Part shown: piece by piece, positions 8,774-18,152 of the stretch
Position numbering within the stretch: position 1 is the first letter of the stretch
Layout of the letters: the number at the start of each line of letters is the position of its first letter
From: an uncultured Tateyamaria sp.
Lineage (GTDB): Bacteria; Pseudomonadota; Alphaproteobacteria; Rhodobacterales; Rhodobacteraceae
Length of the DNA: 64,000 nt
Direction of reading: 5' to 3'
Assembly (NCBI GenBank): GCA_947501275.1
Contig: CANMVD010000005.1
Span: 124,001 to 188,000 of the forward strand
Translations under genes and position numbers: made by a program
Notes under the pieces: model-generated
The model's input: the letters and a program-made list of their open reading frames with translations, nothing else
Databases searched by the model: none
What the model was told of the DNA's origin: nothing

Positions 8774-11125
8774 TTAGAACGTTGTCGACAGGGTCAGATC
8801 AAATGTCTGTTCCTCGTCGAAATCCTCTTTCTTCAGAGCGTTGGAAAAGTTGAAACGCAATGGTCCAATGGCCGTATCCCAGAACAACGAGAATCCGATG
8901 ACGTGCCGGAATGACCCACCTTCTCCGACAACCGTCCCGCCGGACAGATCCACATCGTCAAGGTTATAAAGGTTGCCAATGTCATAGAATAAACCGCCGC
9001 GCAGACCGATCTCTTCGGGCAGACCCAATGGGAATTCCATGTCAAAGCGCGCCGCGATGTAGACGTTGCCGCCCAACGGATCGGGATCGTCGGGTGCCGA
9101 GAAATCGCGCGGTCCGATCCCGCCGGGCTCAAACCCACGCAAGATCGAAGGACCGACAAAGAACCTGTCGATTGTACGGTTTGCCCCACCGGACCATGAC
9201 AACAGTCCCCCCTCTAGGGTCGCTCGCAGTGTGACTTCTTCGTTGAAGACCCGGCGCTGACCGACGATGCGTGCTGTGGTTCTGATATACTCTGAGTCAC
9301 CGCCCAAGCCCGCAAAGTCCTGACTGAACTCAAGCAGAACACCCGCGTTTGGATCCAAACCGCTGGTGCGGGTGTCGTAGCTGAATGTGTAACCGATTGA
9401 CGAAGAGAACTGAGAGCCCGCGTCGATCTCCGTTTGTACGACAGAGCCGTGCGAAATTGGATCGCGTGCCAGTAATTCATCGTCCCGGGCTGTGTAGCGC
9501 AGTTGCAAGCGGCTGTTTTCGCCTGTGTTGAACGTCAGGCTTGGCGAGAACGTAAAGGACGAACTGTCATAGTTCGCAAAGCTTGAGTCCGCTTCGCTGT
9601 ATTGCAGGTTCAGACCAAACGCGACATCGCGCCCAAGGAAAGCCGGTTCAACAAAGCTGATGCCATAACGTGCCGCCTCTTCCGCGGTCGAAAAATTGAA
9701 ACCGAGCGTTTGCCCCCGACCCAGGAAGTTGCGTTCGGTGAAGCCAACCACCAGACCAAAACCATCATTGGCCGAAAACGTACCACCAAAGTTCAGTGAC
9801 CCTGTTGGCTGCTCTTCGACATCCACATCAACAATCACCTGATCCGGCTGCGAGCCTTCGCGCGCATTCACATCCGCATTGCTGAAATATCCCAACGCAC
9901 GGATACGTTCTGCCGCATCGCGAATTTCACGTGGGTTGAAGGGGTCACCTTCAGCAATCTTGAACTGGCGGCGGATCACTTGATCCAATGTTGTGGTGTT
10001 GCCTTCCACGTCGATGCGCTCGACAAACACACGCGGGCCACGCGTCAGAACAAATTCAACATCCAATGTCAGGTCACGATCATTGCGCGATACGCGCGGT
10101 TCGACGCGCAGGAAATCCAATCCGTCGCGTTGTCCGCGCCGCTCAAGGCGTGTGATCTCTGCTTCGACCAGCGTGGGCGAATAGACCACACCGGGGCGCA
10201 ATTTCAGATCGCCCTGATACTCATCAGGGTCAAGGTCGGACCGGTCTGTGCTGACCGAAATCTCACCAAACTCAAATTGCTGCCCTTCCTCGATGTTGAA
10301 AACGAGGAAGAACCCATCCCGCTCTTCTGTTAGCTCAGCGTTTGCGCTGAGAATTCGGAAATCGACATAGCCACGCGCATTGTAGAAATCCCGCATAAGC
10401 TGCTGATCAAAGGCGATGCGATCCTCGACCAATGTGTCCGAGCGGATGAGGGTGCGAAAGAATCCTGCCTGCTTGGTGTCCAGAACGCGGCGCAGGCGAC
10501 GATCTGAATAGGCACGGTTGCCCACAAAGGTGATCCGCTCGATTTCTACGATACCGCCTTCGAAGACTTCGAAAATGACATCCACGCGGTTGTCACTGCG
10601 CCGAATAATCCGTGGCGTGACCCGTGCCGCAACACGACCCTGCGCTACATAAGCTTCGGAGATGGCCGCAGAATCCCGTTCGGCCTGCGAGGGGTTGAAC
10701 ACGCGGCGTTCCTGACTGCGGATCACCGCACTCAGTGCTTCATCATCAACACGGCGGTTGCCCTCGAAACTGATGCGGTTGATCGTTGGCAATTCGACAA
10801 CAGTGATCACCAATGTGTTGCCACGCGGCTCGACCGATACTGTTTCGAACAAACCACTGTTTTGCAGGTTCTGCGTTGCGTCGTTGACCTGCCCGGCGCT
10901 CAGGGTCTGGCCCGGCGCGATTCCGGCTTGTGACAGCACGGCAGAGTCGCCGACCCGCACGTTCCCTTCGACCTGTATATTGCTAAATCGAAATTGCTGC
11001 GCGACAGCATGACCAGCAATACTGACCCAAGCCATTGCAACTGCAATGAAAATAATAACTGCTAGACCAGAACCCCGCCGGTGTACCCGCACCTGCGCGC
11101 CTGTGTCCCTCAACCCCAGTCCCAT
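8774..11125 (-). CDS. bamA: outer membrane protein assembly factor BamA
   Basis: A 783-residue Omp85 protein, the core of the outer-membrane insertion machine. It has an N-terminal signal anchor/peptide (VIIFIAVAMAWVSIAGHAVAQ), a series of POTRA domains over about residues 45-430 (first: FSNIQVEGNVRVGDSAVL), then a 16-strand-type barrel. The barrel includes the conserved loop ILRGFEPGGIGPRD and ends with a C-terminal aromatic, TLSTTF, the usual beta-signal. Several rarer starts sit close by; the ATG at 11125 keeps the signal sequence. A promoter-like sequence and a terminator-like hairpin lie directly upstream. Confidence 0.96.
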   Translation of the reverse strand: MGLGLRDTGAQVRVHRRGSGLAVIIFIAVAMAWVSIAGHAVAQQFRFSNIQVEGNVRVGDSAVLSQAGIAPGQTLSAGQVNDATQNLQNSGLFETVSVEPRGNTLVITVVELPTINRISFEGNRRVDDEALSAVIRSQERRVFNPSQAERDSAAISEAYVAQGRVAARVTPRIIRRSDNRVDVIFEVFEGGIVEIERITFVGNRAYSDRRLRRVLDTKQAGFFRTLIRSDTLVEDRIAFDQQLMRDFYNARGYVDFRILSANAELTEERDGFFLVFNIEEGQQFEFGEISVSTDRSDLDPDEYQGDLKLRPGVVYSPTLVEAEITRLERRGQRDGLDFLRVEPRVSRNDRDLTLDVEFVLTRGPRVFVERIDVEGNTTTLDQVIRRQFKIAEGDPFNPREIRDAAERIRALGYFSNADVNAREGSQPDQVIVDVDVEEQPTGSLNFGGTFSANDGFGLVVGFTERNFLGRGQTLGFNFSTAEEAARYGISFVEPAFLGRDVAFGLNLQYSEADSSFANYDSSSFTFSPSLTFNTGENSRLQLRYTARDDELLARDPISHGSVVQTEIDAGSQFSSSIGYTFSYDTRTSGLDPNAGVLLEFSQDFAGLGGDSEYIRTTARIVGQRRVFNEEVTLRATLEGGLLSWSGGANRTIDRFFVGPSILRGFEPGGIGPRDFSAPDDPDPLGGNVYIAARFDMEFPLGLPEEIGLRGGLFYDIGNLYNLDDVDLSGGTVVGEGGSFRHVIGFSLFWDTAIGPLRFNFSNALKKEDFDEEQTFDLTLSTTF

Positions 11126-11162
11126 GGTTTTGCCCCACGTGTTCAGACATCAATACGAAGTG

Positions 11163-11189
11163 AGTATCGGGATTGCAGAGGCTTGTCAA
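11163..11189 (-). promoter_or_regulatory. candidate promoter of bamA
   Basis: Reading the minus strand, TTGACA (11189-11184) is a perfect -35 hexamer, followed 15 bases later by GATACT (11168-11163), a 4/6 match to the -10. Transcription would start about 30 bases before the bamA ATG. The site lies just after the terminator-like hairpin of the small upstream gene, which supports an internal start for bamA-lpxB. Prediction only; spacing is slightly short. Confidence 0.45.
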
Positions 11190-11222
11190 AACGAAGAAAG
11201 CCCACACGCAAGCGCAGGCTTT
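11189..11222 (-). terminator. candidate terminator after the 41-residue gene
   Basis: On the minus strand AAAGCC (11222-11217) pairs with GGCTTT (11202-11197), with further G-U-assisted pairs inside, and is followed by CTTCGTTTT. The T-tract is interrupted, so efficiency is uncertain. It separates the small gene from bamA. Confidence 0.45.
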
Positions 11223-11249
11223 AAAAATTTTTCACTATATGTGGTGCAG

Positions 11250-11375
11250 CTAGAGGCTTCCGACCCAAGCACCTGCGGCCAACGCTGTTGCCAGCGTTGC
11301 AATGTAAAGCAGGCGATCTGAGTTCAAAGCCATTAAAAGGCTAAGGCCGCGATATCCACTCTGAAGCGTTTGCAT
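11250..11375 (-). CDS. 41-residue membrane protein between rseP and bamA
   Basis: The minus strand encodes a 41-residue protein beginning MQTLQSGYRGLSLLMALNS and ending WVGSL, preceded by an AGAGGA ribosome-binding site seven bases before the ATG. The first 20 residues are amphipathic with GYRG and NSDR; residues about 22-41 (LLYIATLATALAAGAWVGSL) form one transmembrane helix ending at the C-terminus. I do not recognise a named family. Its position inside the rseP-bamA interval, a good ribosome-binding site, a plausible membrane topology and a hairpin right after the stop all argue that it is real. A role in the envelope is inference from location only. Confidence 0.7.
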   Translation of the reverse strand: MQTLQSGYRGLSLLMALNSDRLLYIATLATALAAGAWVGSL

Positions 11376-11475
11376 AGTATATTCCTCTGCGATGGCAGCG
11401 GTTTACACAGCGAATGCGGCGCAGAATTGGACGAAATGTGTCAAATTTGGGGCGGTGCGCTGCGCCGCCGCACGC

Positions 11476-12834
11476 TTACGGACAGAACAGATCATTCCCA
11501 AGCGCAAACACCATCAGCGACAGAACCAACGCAAGGCCGACAGCCATCAACACACGCAACGCGCCATCAGGGGGTGGTTTGCCCGTCACGGCCTCGTAAG
11601 CGTAAAACACCAAATGCCCACCGTCGAGCGCAGGAATCGGGAACAGGTTCAACAGCCCGACGGCCGTCGACAACACCGCAATGAACCATACGAAACTCTG
11701 CACGCCTTGGCTGGCCATGGTTCCTGACACTTGTGCAATCCCGATCGGTCCGGACAAATTACACGTGCTGATTGCGCCGGTGATCATGTGGCCAAGCCCG
11801 GAAATCGATCCGTTGATGATGGTCCACGTCTGCGTGACCCCGCCAAGCACGGCCTGCCCCACGCCAGGGCGTTCGGTGGCTGGTTCAAATGCGTTACCGC
11901 TTGCGATGCCGATGCGCCATTGGGTGGCGAAACCACCTTCTTGCTGGGGCTCATCAACCCGCTTGGGCGTCAGCACCTTGGACAGCAACGTACCGTCACG
12001 CCAAACGGTCAGGTTCAGACTGCGCCCATCCGAACTTTCGACCGCATCCTTGATTTGAGCAAAGGAAAAGATCGGCTTGCCATCCACTTCGGTAATGACA
12101 TCTCCGCGCTCCAGATCTGCCGCCAGCGCAGCACTTTGAGGGGTGACGTTGTTGACCAGTGGTGGGCGCAGGTACGGACCCTGCACGACCATACGACTGC
12201 CATCGCGTTCGATTGTGTAATCCAGTGTTGCGAATTTCGGCAGATCCTCAATGAAGTCTGCATAGGCATCTTCCATGATGCTGGGGACTTCGGCGCCGTT
12301 GATTTCCAGCACGACATCCCCGACCTGCAACTCCTGCACTTCAGCGGGCAATGGGCGCAACTCGCCAACAGTCAGCGGATCGCGCATAATGCCGGACGAG
12401 TAGCCAACGATGGCAAACACCAGAATCGACAGGATAAAATTAAAGACCGGGCCCGCCGCGACTGTGGCCGCACGTGCCCACAGAGGCGCGCCGTGCATGG
12501 TTCGGCGCAACGCAACTGGATCTGCTGCGACTTCGGCCATGGCGCCTTCGTCTTTGCCGGAGGCCGCGTTGGCATCACCTGCGAATTTGACGTAGCCACC
12601 AAACGGCAGCGCGGCGAACTGCCATTTGGTGCCGCGCTTGTCGTAGCGGCTCCACAACACAGGGCCAAACCCGATTGAAAATACGTCGGCATGGATCCCG
12701 GACCACCGCCCCACGATGTAGTGACCGTATTCGTGGATTGCGACGATGACGCTCAACGCCACCACAAAGGCCACAACAGTCCAAATCACGCCGCCAAAGG
12801 CAGGCAGGAGAGATAGAAAATCCAAGTCAATCAC
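11476..12834 (-). CDS. rseP: RIP metalloprotease RseP (site-2 protease family)
   Basis: A 452-residue inner-membrane zinc protease that cuts anti-sigma factors and signal-peptide remnants within the membrane. The first membrane helix holds the zinc motif AIHEYGHYIVGRW (HExxH), PDZ-type segments follow (GDVVLEINGAEVPS and GDVITEVDGKPIFS), and the C-terminal helices contain NLFPIPALDGGHL with the third zinc ligand. It overlaps dxr by four bases (ATGA). About 350 bases separate it from bamA, unlike the tight joins elsewhere in the block. Confidence 0.96.
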   Translation of the reverse strand: MIDLDFLSLLPAFGGVIWTVVAFVVALSVIVAIHEYGHYIVGRWSGIHADVFSIGFGPVLWSRYDKRGTKWQFAALPFGGYVKFAGDANAASGKDEGAMAEVAADPVALRRTMHGAPLWARAATVAAGPVFNFILSILVFAIVGYSSGIMRDPLTVGELRPLPAEVQELQVGDVVLEINGAEVPSIMEDAYADFIEDLPKFATLDYTIERDGSRMVVQGPYLRPPLVNNVTPQSAALAADLERGDVITEVDGKPIFSFAQIKDAVESSDGRSLNLTVWRDGTLLSKVLTPKRVDEPQQEGGFATQWRIGIASGNAFEPATERPGVGQAVLGGVTQTWTIINGSISGLGHMITGAISTCNLSGPIGIAQVSGTMASQGVQSFVWFIAVLSTAVGLLNLFPIPALDGGHLVFYAYEAVTGKPPPDGALRVLMAVGLALVLSLMVFALGNDLFCP

Positions 12835-14000
12835 CCAGTTCGTTGCTCGATCACAGCCCGCGCGGCCTGTCTGGCCATGTGGTCCACATGCATAACGTTA
12901 TCAAGTGTCATTGCGGCATCAATATGGTCAGTGTCGAGCGTCTCTAGGACTTCAGCGACAACATCTGACATGTGTGTGAATTTTATCTGCTCAGCAATAA
13001 AGCCGTCCAGAGCCGTCTCCTTGGCTGCGTTGAATACAGCACCGGCAAGGCCACCCCGCTCCATCACTTCGCGCGCAAGACGCAGTGCAGGCCAGCGCAC
13101 CTCGTCAGGCGCACGGAATGTAAATGCTCCGATCTTGGCCAGATCCAGCCGTTCAACCGGCAGCGATTTCCGTACGGGCCAGTGCAGGGCAAAGCCAATG
13201 GCGTGGCGCATATCCGGCGGACCAACATGCGCCATCAACGCGCCGTCATTGAATCCCACCATCGCGTGGATCATCGATTCCGGGTGCACCAGCACTTCGA
13301 TTTGATCAGGCCGAACACCAAAGTATTCTTTTGTTTCAATGACCTCAAGGGCCTTATTGAACATGGATGCGCTGTCGATGGTAATGCGCTGCCCCATATC
13401 CCAATTGGGGTGCGATGAGGCCTGGGCCAGCGTCGCGTCGCTGAGTTGCTCAAGCGGCCAGTCACGAAATGCGCCACCTGATGCCGTAATGACGATCCGC
13501 TCGACAGTCTCAATGTCTTCCCCGATCAGGCCCTGAAAGACCGCCGAGTGTTCGCTGTCCACGGGCAGCAGCCGTGCGGAGTGTTTCCTGGCCGTTCCAA
13601 GGATCAGCGACCCGGCACAGACCAGCGATTCCTTGTTGGCCAGGGCCAGTGTCGCGCCCTGCTCCAATGCCCGCAGTCCGGGTGCAAGACCCGCGGCCCC
13701 CACAATCGCGGACATCACCCAATCCGCAGGACGGCTTGCCGCCTCTTCCAATGCCGCCTGCCCGGCTGCGGCCTCAACACCAGACCCGGCCAACGCGGCA
13801 CGCAGATCATCAAGGCGCGTTTCATCCGCCGTGACTGCTACCTCTGCGTTCAAATCAATGGCATCTTTGGCCAATTGCGTGATGTTGGACGCACCCGTCA
13901 GCACCACAACGTCAAAGTCTTCCGGGGCGCGTGAAATCAGATCAATGGTATTTTGCCCGATAGAGCCTGTCGCACCAAAGATTGATACGCGCCGTGTCAA
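12831..14000 (-). CDS. dxr: 1-deoxy-D-xylulose 5-phosphate reductoisomerase
   Basis: A 389-residue NADPH-dependent enzyme of the MEP isoprenoid pathway. VSIFGATGSIGQNTIDLI is the NADPH-binding start; ALANKESLVCAGSLI, LLPVDSEHSAVFQGL and TASGGAFRDWPLEQL are the substrate and metal motifs; HPNWDMGQRITIDSASMFNKALEVIE is the second conserved block. It overlaps cdsA and rseP by four bases each, so the three are translationally coupled. Confidence 0.97.
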   Translation of the reverse strand: MTRRVSIFGATGSIGQNTIDLISRAPEDFDVVVLTGASNITQLAKDAIDLNAEVAVTADETRLDDLRAALAGSGVEAAAGQAALEEAASRPADWVMSAIVGAAGLAPGLRALEQGATLALANKESLVCAGSLILGTARKHSARLLPVDSEHSAVFQGLIGEDIETVERIVITASGGAFRDWPLEQLSDATLAQASSHPNWDMGQRITIDSASMFNKALEVIETKEYFGVRPDQIEVLVHPESMIHAMVGFNDGALMAHVGPPDMRHAIGFALHWPVRKSLPVERLDLAKIGAFTFRAPDEVRWPALRLAREVMERGGLAGAVFNAAKETALDGFIAEQIKFTHMSDVVAEVLETLDTDHIDAAMTLDNVMHVDHMARQAARAVIEQRTG

Positions 14001-14791
14001 AGCGCACCACCTGGAAATCCTGCCACCTGTCCAAGCATCAACAGAAACACAGAGGCCCCGAGCATACCATCAAAGCGATCCAGCAACCCGCCATGCCCCG
14101 GTATCAAGTTGGAGCTGTCTTTGACGCCCACGCGTCGCTTGATCGCGCTTTCCGCGATATCGCCCATCTGGCTGGCCATGGAAATCGCAATGGACACGCC
14201 AATCAGGTTGACGGAAGCCTGCGTGTTCAAGGCAAAGATTGCCCCAACCACTGCTGCCCCGATCCAACCGGCAACTGTCCCGGACCAAGTTTTCTTAGGG
14301 CTGACACGCGGCCAGAACTTTGGCCCACCAATCATGCGACCCGCGAAATAGCCAACGACGTCCGTGACAACGACCACCATCACAAGCCATACCATCCACG
14401 AAAACCCAAGGTCGTCGCGGACGTTCATCATGCCAAAGCTGGCCATCATCACCAGAACGCTAAAGCTCATGTAAGTGGTTCTGTGCCGGGAAAGTTGCCC
14501 AAACCCTACCATTACCGGCGCCAACAAAAGCGGCAGTGCAAATCCGACAGGCAGATAAACAGCCATTAACGAGGCCGCGCCACACAATGCGCCCAATTGC
14601 AAAGCAAGGTTCGATTGATCGGGCGACAGCATGCGCACCAGTTCCCAAATCATCAAACCGCAGATCAGTGCGACCAGCACGTGAAACACATGTCCACCCG
14701 CCCAGATGCCGACAACGCCAATCAGCACCATGGCCCCACCCGACCCCATGCGGGCGGCCAAATCCGACCACTTTTCGGGCGCATCACTCAC
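13997..14791 (-). CDS. cdsA: phosphatidate cytidylyltransferase
   Basis: A 264-residue integral membrane enzyme that makes CDP-diacylglycerol from phosphatidate and CTP. The family signature is near the C-terminus: SAIKRRVGVKDSSNLIPGHGG followed by LLDRFD. Several hydrophobic helices precede it. The frame is open 16 codons further up to 14839, but the GTG at 14791 (VSDAPEKWSDLAARM) overlaps the uppS stop by four bases, fits the operon pattern, and removes a meaningless extension, so it was preferred. Confidence 0.93.
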   Translation of the reverse strand: MSDAPEKWSDLAARMGSGGAMVLIGVVGIWAGGHVFHVLVALICGLMIWELVRMLSPDQSNLALQLGALCGAASLMAVYLPVGFALPLLLAPVMVGFGQLSRHRTTYMSFSVLVMMASFGMMNVRDDLGFSWMVWLVMVVVVTDVVGYFAGRMIGGPKFWPRVSPKKTWSGTVAGWIGAAVVGAIFALNTQASVNLIGVSIAISMASQMGDIAESAIKRRVGVKDSSNLIPGHGGLLDRFDGMLGASVFLLMLGQVAGFPGGAL

Positions 14792-15462
14792 TTCTTCACT
14801 CCACCAAAGCGACGATCGCGCCCACCGTAGGCCGCACACAGACTGGTAAATTCTTCGCGTGAGAAATCAGGCCACAGCGTGTCGATGAATTCATATTCTG
14901 CATAAGCCGATTGCCACAGAAGGAAATTTGAAATCCGCGCTTCGCCGCTTGTGCGAATAACAAGGTCCGGATCAGGAAGAACGTATGTATCTAAATACTT
15001 TGGCAGTGTTTCTTCATCCACGTCACTTGGGTGAAGTTTACCATCTGCCACATCCTGCGCGAGGCGTTTGGTGGCACGCGCCACCTCGTCCCGCCCACCA
15101 TAATTCAACGCGATCGTCAGATGCACCGAAGTGTTGTGCGCTGTGGCATTTTCCAACTCGTCCATAAGGGTGATGAGTTTATCGTCAAGGCGCACACGAT
15201 CCCCGATAAAGCGAACGCGGGCGCCAAATTTGTTCAGGGCCCGCGCTTCTTTGGTGATGTAGCGGCGAAACAGGCTCATCAGACCTGCGACTTCGACTTG
15301 TGTGCGTTTCCAGTTTTCCGTCGAGAAGGCGAAGATGGTCAGGTATTCAACACCGATATCCGGGCAGGTTTCGACAACCTCGCGCACGCGGCGTGCGCCA
15401 GCGTGGTGTCCAAACAATCGCGGGCGTCCGCGTTGTGTGGCCCACCGGCCATTGCCGTCCAT
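14788..15462 (-). CDS. uppS: di-trans,poly-cis-decaprenylcistransferase (undecaprenyl pyrophosphate synthase)
   Basis: A cis-prenyltransferase making the C55 carrier for peptidoglycan and surface polysaccharides. Motifs are MDGNGRWATQRGRPRLFGH (substrate loop), FAFSTENWKR, ALNYGGRDEVARA, RTSGEARISNFLLWQSAYAE and TLWPDF. The ATG at 15462 is the Met inside the conserved HVAIIMDGNGRWA segment, so true UppS should begin further up: HVAII and about 20 more codons are in frame (to 15540), but no ATG, GTG or TTG precedes them before the upstream stop. The real start is therefore unusual, or an assembly or frameshift problem exists near 15540. Confidence 0.93.
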   Translation of the reverse strand: MDGNGRWATQRGRPRLFGHHAGARRVREVVETCPDIGVEYLTIFAFSTENWKRTQVEVAGLMSLFRRYITKEARALNKFGARVRFIGDRVRLDDKLITLMDELENATAHNTSVHLTIALNYGGRDEVARATKRLAQDVADGKLHPSDVDEETLPKYLDTYVLPDPDLVIRTSGEARISNFLLWQSAYAEYEFIDTLWPDFSREEFTSLCAAYGGRDRRFGGVKK

Positions 15463-15692
15463 GATAATGGCGACATGGCGAGGTCCGGGATGCGCCGGGT
15501 CTTTATGCGAGGGATCAGCGATGATGACATCCTTGGCTATGCATGACGCGGCGGCCTTCCTCAGCGCAGTGCAGTTTCAACGGGTTTTGCGCCAAGGTGA
15601 TGTACCTGCGACGCTAAACCCCTGACGCCCCAAACACTCAAAAAAGGCATTCGACGGGGCTGACAGGTTCGGCACGATCCTCAGACCTTCCC

Positions 15693-16256
15693 TCAAACTT
15701 GCATGATTTCTGCTTGTTTGGTCTCCAATGCCGTATCCACCGACTTGATGAATCGATCCGTCATTTCCTGCACTTCATCTTCCCACAGCTTCTGGTCATC
15801 TTCCGACATCCCGTCTGCTTTGGCTTTCTTGATCTGATCCATTCCGTCGCGGCGGACATTGCGCACGGATACGCGCGCGTTTTCTGCATAGCCCCCTGCA
15901 ACTTTGCCCAATTCGCGGCGCCGTTCCTCGTTCAACTCCGGAATGGGCAGCATGATGATCGTGCCGTTCAGCTGCGGGTTGATGCCCAGCCCGCTTTCGC
16001 GGATCGCCTTTTCGACCTTGTTCACAAGGCCTTTGTCCCAGACGTTCACCGTGACCATCCGCGGCTCTGGCACGTTAACAGTACCAACCTGATTGATGGG
16101 TGTCATGGACCCATAGGCATCCACCATCACCGGCTCCAGCATCGACGCAGACGCACGGCCCGTGCGCAAAGATGCAAATTCGGTCTTGAGATTTGCCATG
16201 GCGCCCTCCATGCGGCGCTCAAGGTCGTCTGTGTCCAGCATAAAGTCGTCTGACAT
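15693..16256 (-). CDS. frr: ribosome recycling factor
   Basis: A 187-residue protein with the standard RRF length and sequence: an N-terminal helix ([21 protein letters not shown]), [19 protein letters not shown] at the domain junction, [22 protein letters not shown], and the C-terminal helical part with [22 protein letters not shown]. It separates post-termination ribosomes together with EF-G. It lies 113 bases after pyrH in transcription order, the usual pyrH-frr pair. About 150 bases without a recognised gene separate it from the uppS region. Confidence 0.97.
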   Translation of the reverse strand: MSDDFMLDTDDLERRMEGAMANLKTEFASLRTGRASASMLEPVMVDAYGSMTPINQVGTVNVPEPRMVTVNVWDKGLVNKVEKAIRESGLGINPQLNGTIIMLPIPELNEERRRELGKVAGGYAENARVSVRNVRRDGMDQIKKAKADGMSEDDQKLWEDEVQEMTDRFIKSVDTALETKQAEIMQV

Positions 16257-16369
16257 CGCATTCCCCGTGTTTTTCTTGGACTGCCCTTTGTGCGGGTCGT
16301 GTCACTCTTGGGTCTTGGTATAAAACATGGCGCCTACAAAACGCCAGTGTGGTTTCGTGCAGGGGTTGT

Positions 16370-17125
16370 TCAGTTCTGCACGCGGGTAAAGGTGCCCTTC
16401 CCCTCTAGAATGGATTTGAACCCGCCCGGCGTGTCCAGTGCAAACACGATCAGGGGCAAGTTGTTGTCACGCGCCAGTGCGATGGCGCTGGCATCCATCA
16501 CCCCAAGGCGTTTGGCCAAAACGTCGTCATAGGTGACAGTATCATAGCGCACCGCATCTTCGTGCTTGGCCGGGTCCTTGTCATAGACCCCGTCCACACC
16601 ATTCTTGCCCATGAAGATGACTTCGCAGGACATCTCATTGGCGCGCAACGTGGCCGCAGTATCGGTGGTGAAGTACGGGTTGCCCGTTCCGGCGGCAAAG
16701 ATACAGACCCGTTTTTTCTCCAAGTGGCGCACAGCACGGCGTCGGATATATGGCTCTGCCACTTCGTTCATCGTGATGGCACTGATGACACGCGTAAACA
16801 CCCCTAACCCCTCAAGGGCTGATTGCATCGCCAGCGCATTCATGACCGTTGCCAACATCCCCATGTAGTCGGCTGTGGTGCGCTCCATCCCCTGAGCTGA
16901 TCCCTGAAGGCCGCGAAAGACATTGCCGCCGCCAATCACCATGCAGATCTCGACGCCCATGTCGTGCACCGCTTTGACCTCGCGTGCGATGCGTTCAACC
17001 GTTGGAGGATGCAGGCCATAGCCCTGATCACCCATCAAAGCCTCGCCGGAAATCTTCAGCATGACCCTGCCGAATTGCCTTGCTGCCTGTGGTTCAGTGC
17101 CCGTGGCAGTAACAGTGTCGGTCAT
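16370..17125 (-). CDS. pyrH: UMP kinase
   Basis: A 251-residue amino-acid-kinase-fold enzyme phosphorylating UMP to UDP. Motifs: [71 protein letters not shown] and [12 protein letters not shown]. The frame is open up to 17293, but those extra residues lack family resemblance and would run into the miaA start region. The MTDTVTATG start at 17125 (or the ATG at 17128) gives the usual length. It is the first gene of the envelope block; rpsB-tsf, often upstream, is absent here because miaA diverges. Confidence 0.95.
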   Translation of the reverse strand: MTDTVTATGTEPQAARQFGRVMLKISGEALMGDQGYGLHPPTVERIAREVKAVHDMGVEICMVIGGGNVFRGLQGSAQGMERTTADYMGMLATVMNALAMQSALEGLGVFTRVISAITMNEVAEPYIRRRAVRHLEKKRVCIFAAGTGNPYFTTDTAATLRANEMSCEVIFMGKNGVDGVYDKDPAKHEDAVRYDTVTYDDVLAKRLGVMDASAIALARDNNLPLIVFALDTPGGFKSILEGKGTFTRVQN

Positions 17126-17183
17126 CATGCGCCCCCGCTCTTGGAATTTGCGCGCAACCTGTCCTAAAAGTGGCGGGTTTTCA

Positions 17184-18080
17184 ATGGACCACGCGCGTAT
17201 GAAGTCGCAGATTCTCGCCTCTCTCTCTCCTGAACTGCCTGTTCTGATCGCTGGACCCACGGCATCGGGCAAATCCGCGCTTGCGCTGGCCATCGCAGAG
17301 ACTCAAGGCGGCGTCATTTTGAATGCTGATGCCAGCCAGGTCTATGACTGCTGGCGCGTCATCACGGCACGGCCCTCGGTCGAAGAAGAGAAGCGCGCGC
17401 CACATCACCTTTATGGCCATGTCCGCTATGATCAGGCGTACTCAACCGGTCATTGGCTTCGCGAAGTTGCACCGCTTTTGTCTGGCCAGCGTCCTATCAT
17501 TGTAGGCGGAACTGGCCTGTATTTCAGTGCCCTGACCGAAGGGCTTGCTGATATTCCGCCAACGCCCGCTGATGTGCGCCAATTGGGAGACACACTGCGG
17601 TTGCAGGACATGATTGCCAATCTGGACCCCGCAACCAAGGCCCGCATTGATTTGGCAAACCGCGCCCGGGTGCAACGCGCGTGGGAGGTATTGGACGCTA
17701 CTGGGCACGGTTTGGCACATTGGCAGGACAATACAGCCCCACCCTTGCTCGGGAGCGACCGGTATCAGGGCATTGTGATGGACAGCCCCAAGGACTGGCT
17801 GACACCGCGCATAGCACAGCGTTTTGATCACATGCTGAAAGGTGGCGCATTGGACGAAGCGCGGGCGATGGCAACTCGATTTGACCCCGCCCTGCCCGCG
17901 TGCCGCGCTATAGGTGTGCGCGAGGCCATGGGCGTCTTGCAGGGCGACATAAGCCATGAAGACGCTGTGGAAAGTGCAACGATAGCGACGCGCCAATATG
18001 CCAAGCGTCAACGCACGTGGTTCCGTGCGCGATTGAGCAAATGGCAGTGGGTCTCTTCTGCGACACTTGCAAATTCTTGA
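17184..18080 (+). CDS. miaA: tRNA dimethylallyltransferase
   Basis: A 298-residue enzyme that adds an isopentenyl group to A37 of tRNAs reading UNN codons. The P-loop is [16 protein letters not shown], followed by [21 protein letters not shown] (the usual DSxQxYxxxxIxTxKP block in variant form), [25 protein letters not shown], and the C-terminal [16 protein letters not shown] and [13 protein letters not shown]. Two starts are possible, 17184 and 17199. It is divergent from pyrH with about 58 bases between. Confidence 0.95.
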   Translation: MDHARMKSQILASLSPELPVLIAGPTASGKSALALAIAETQGGVILNADASQVYDCWRVITARPSVEEEKRAPHHLYGHVRYDQAYSTGHWLREVAPLLSGQRPIIVGGTGLYFSALTEGLADIPPTPADVRQLGDTLRLQDMIANLDPATKARIDLANRARVQRAWEVLDATGHGLAHWQDNTAPPLLGSDRYQGIVMDSPKDWLTPRIAQRFDHMLKGGALDEARAMATRFDPALPACRAIGVREAMGVLQGDISHEDAVESATIATRQYAKRQRTWFRARLSKWQWVSSATLANS

Positions 18081-18152
18081 CCTTTTGCGCTTGGTTTGAC
18101 GCCGTATTGTGGGCAAAGTAAGGTCGAGTTGTCCTATTGAAACATTTATGCG

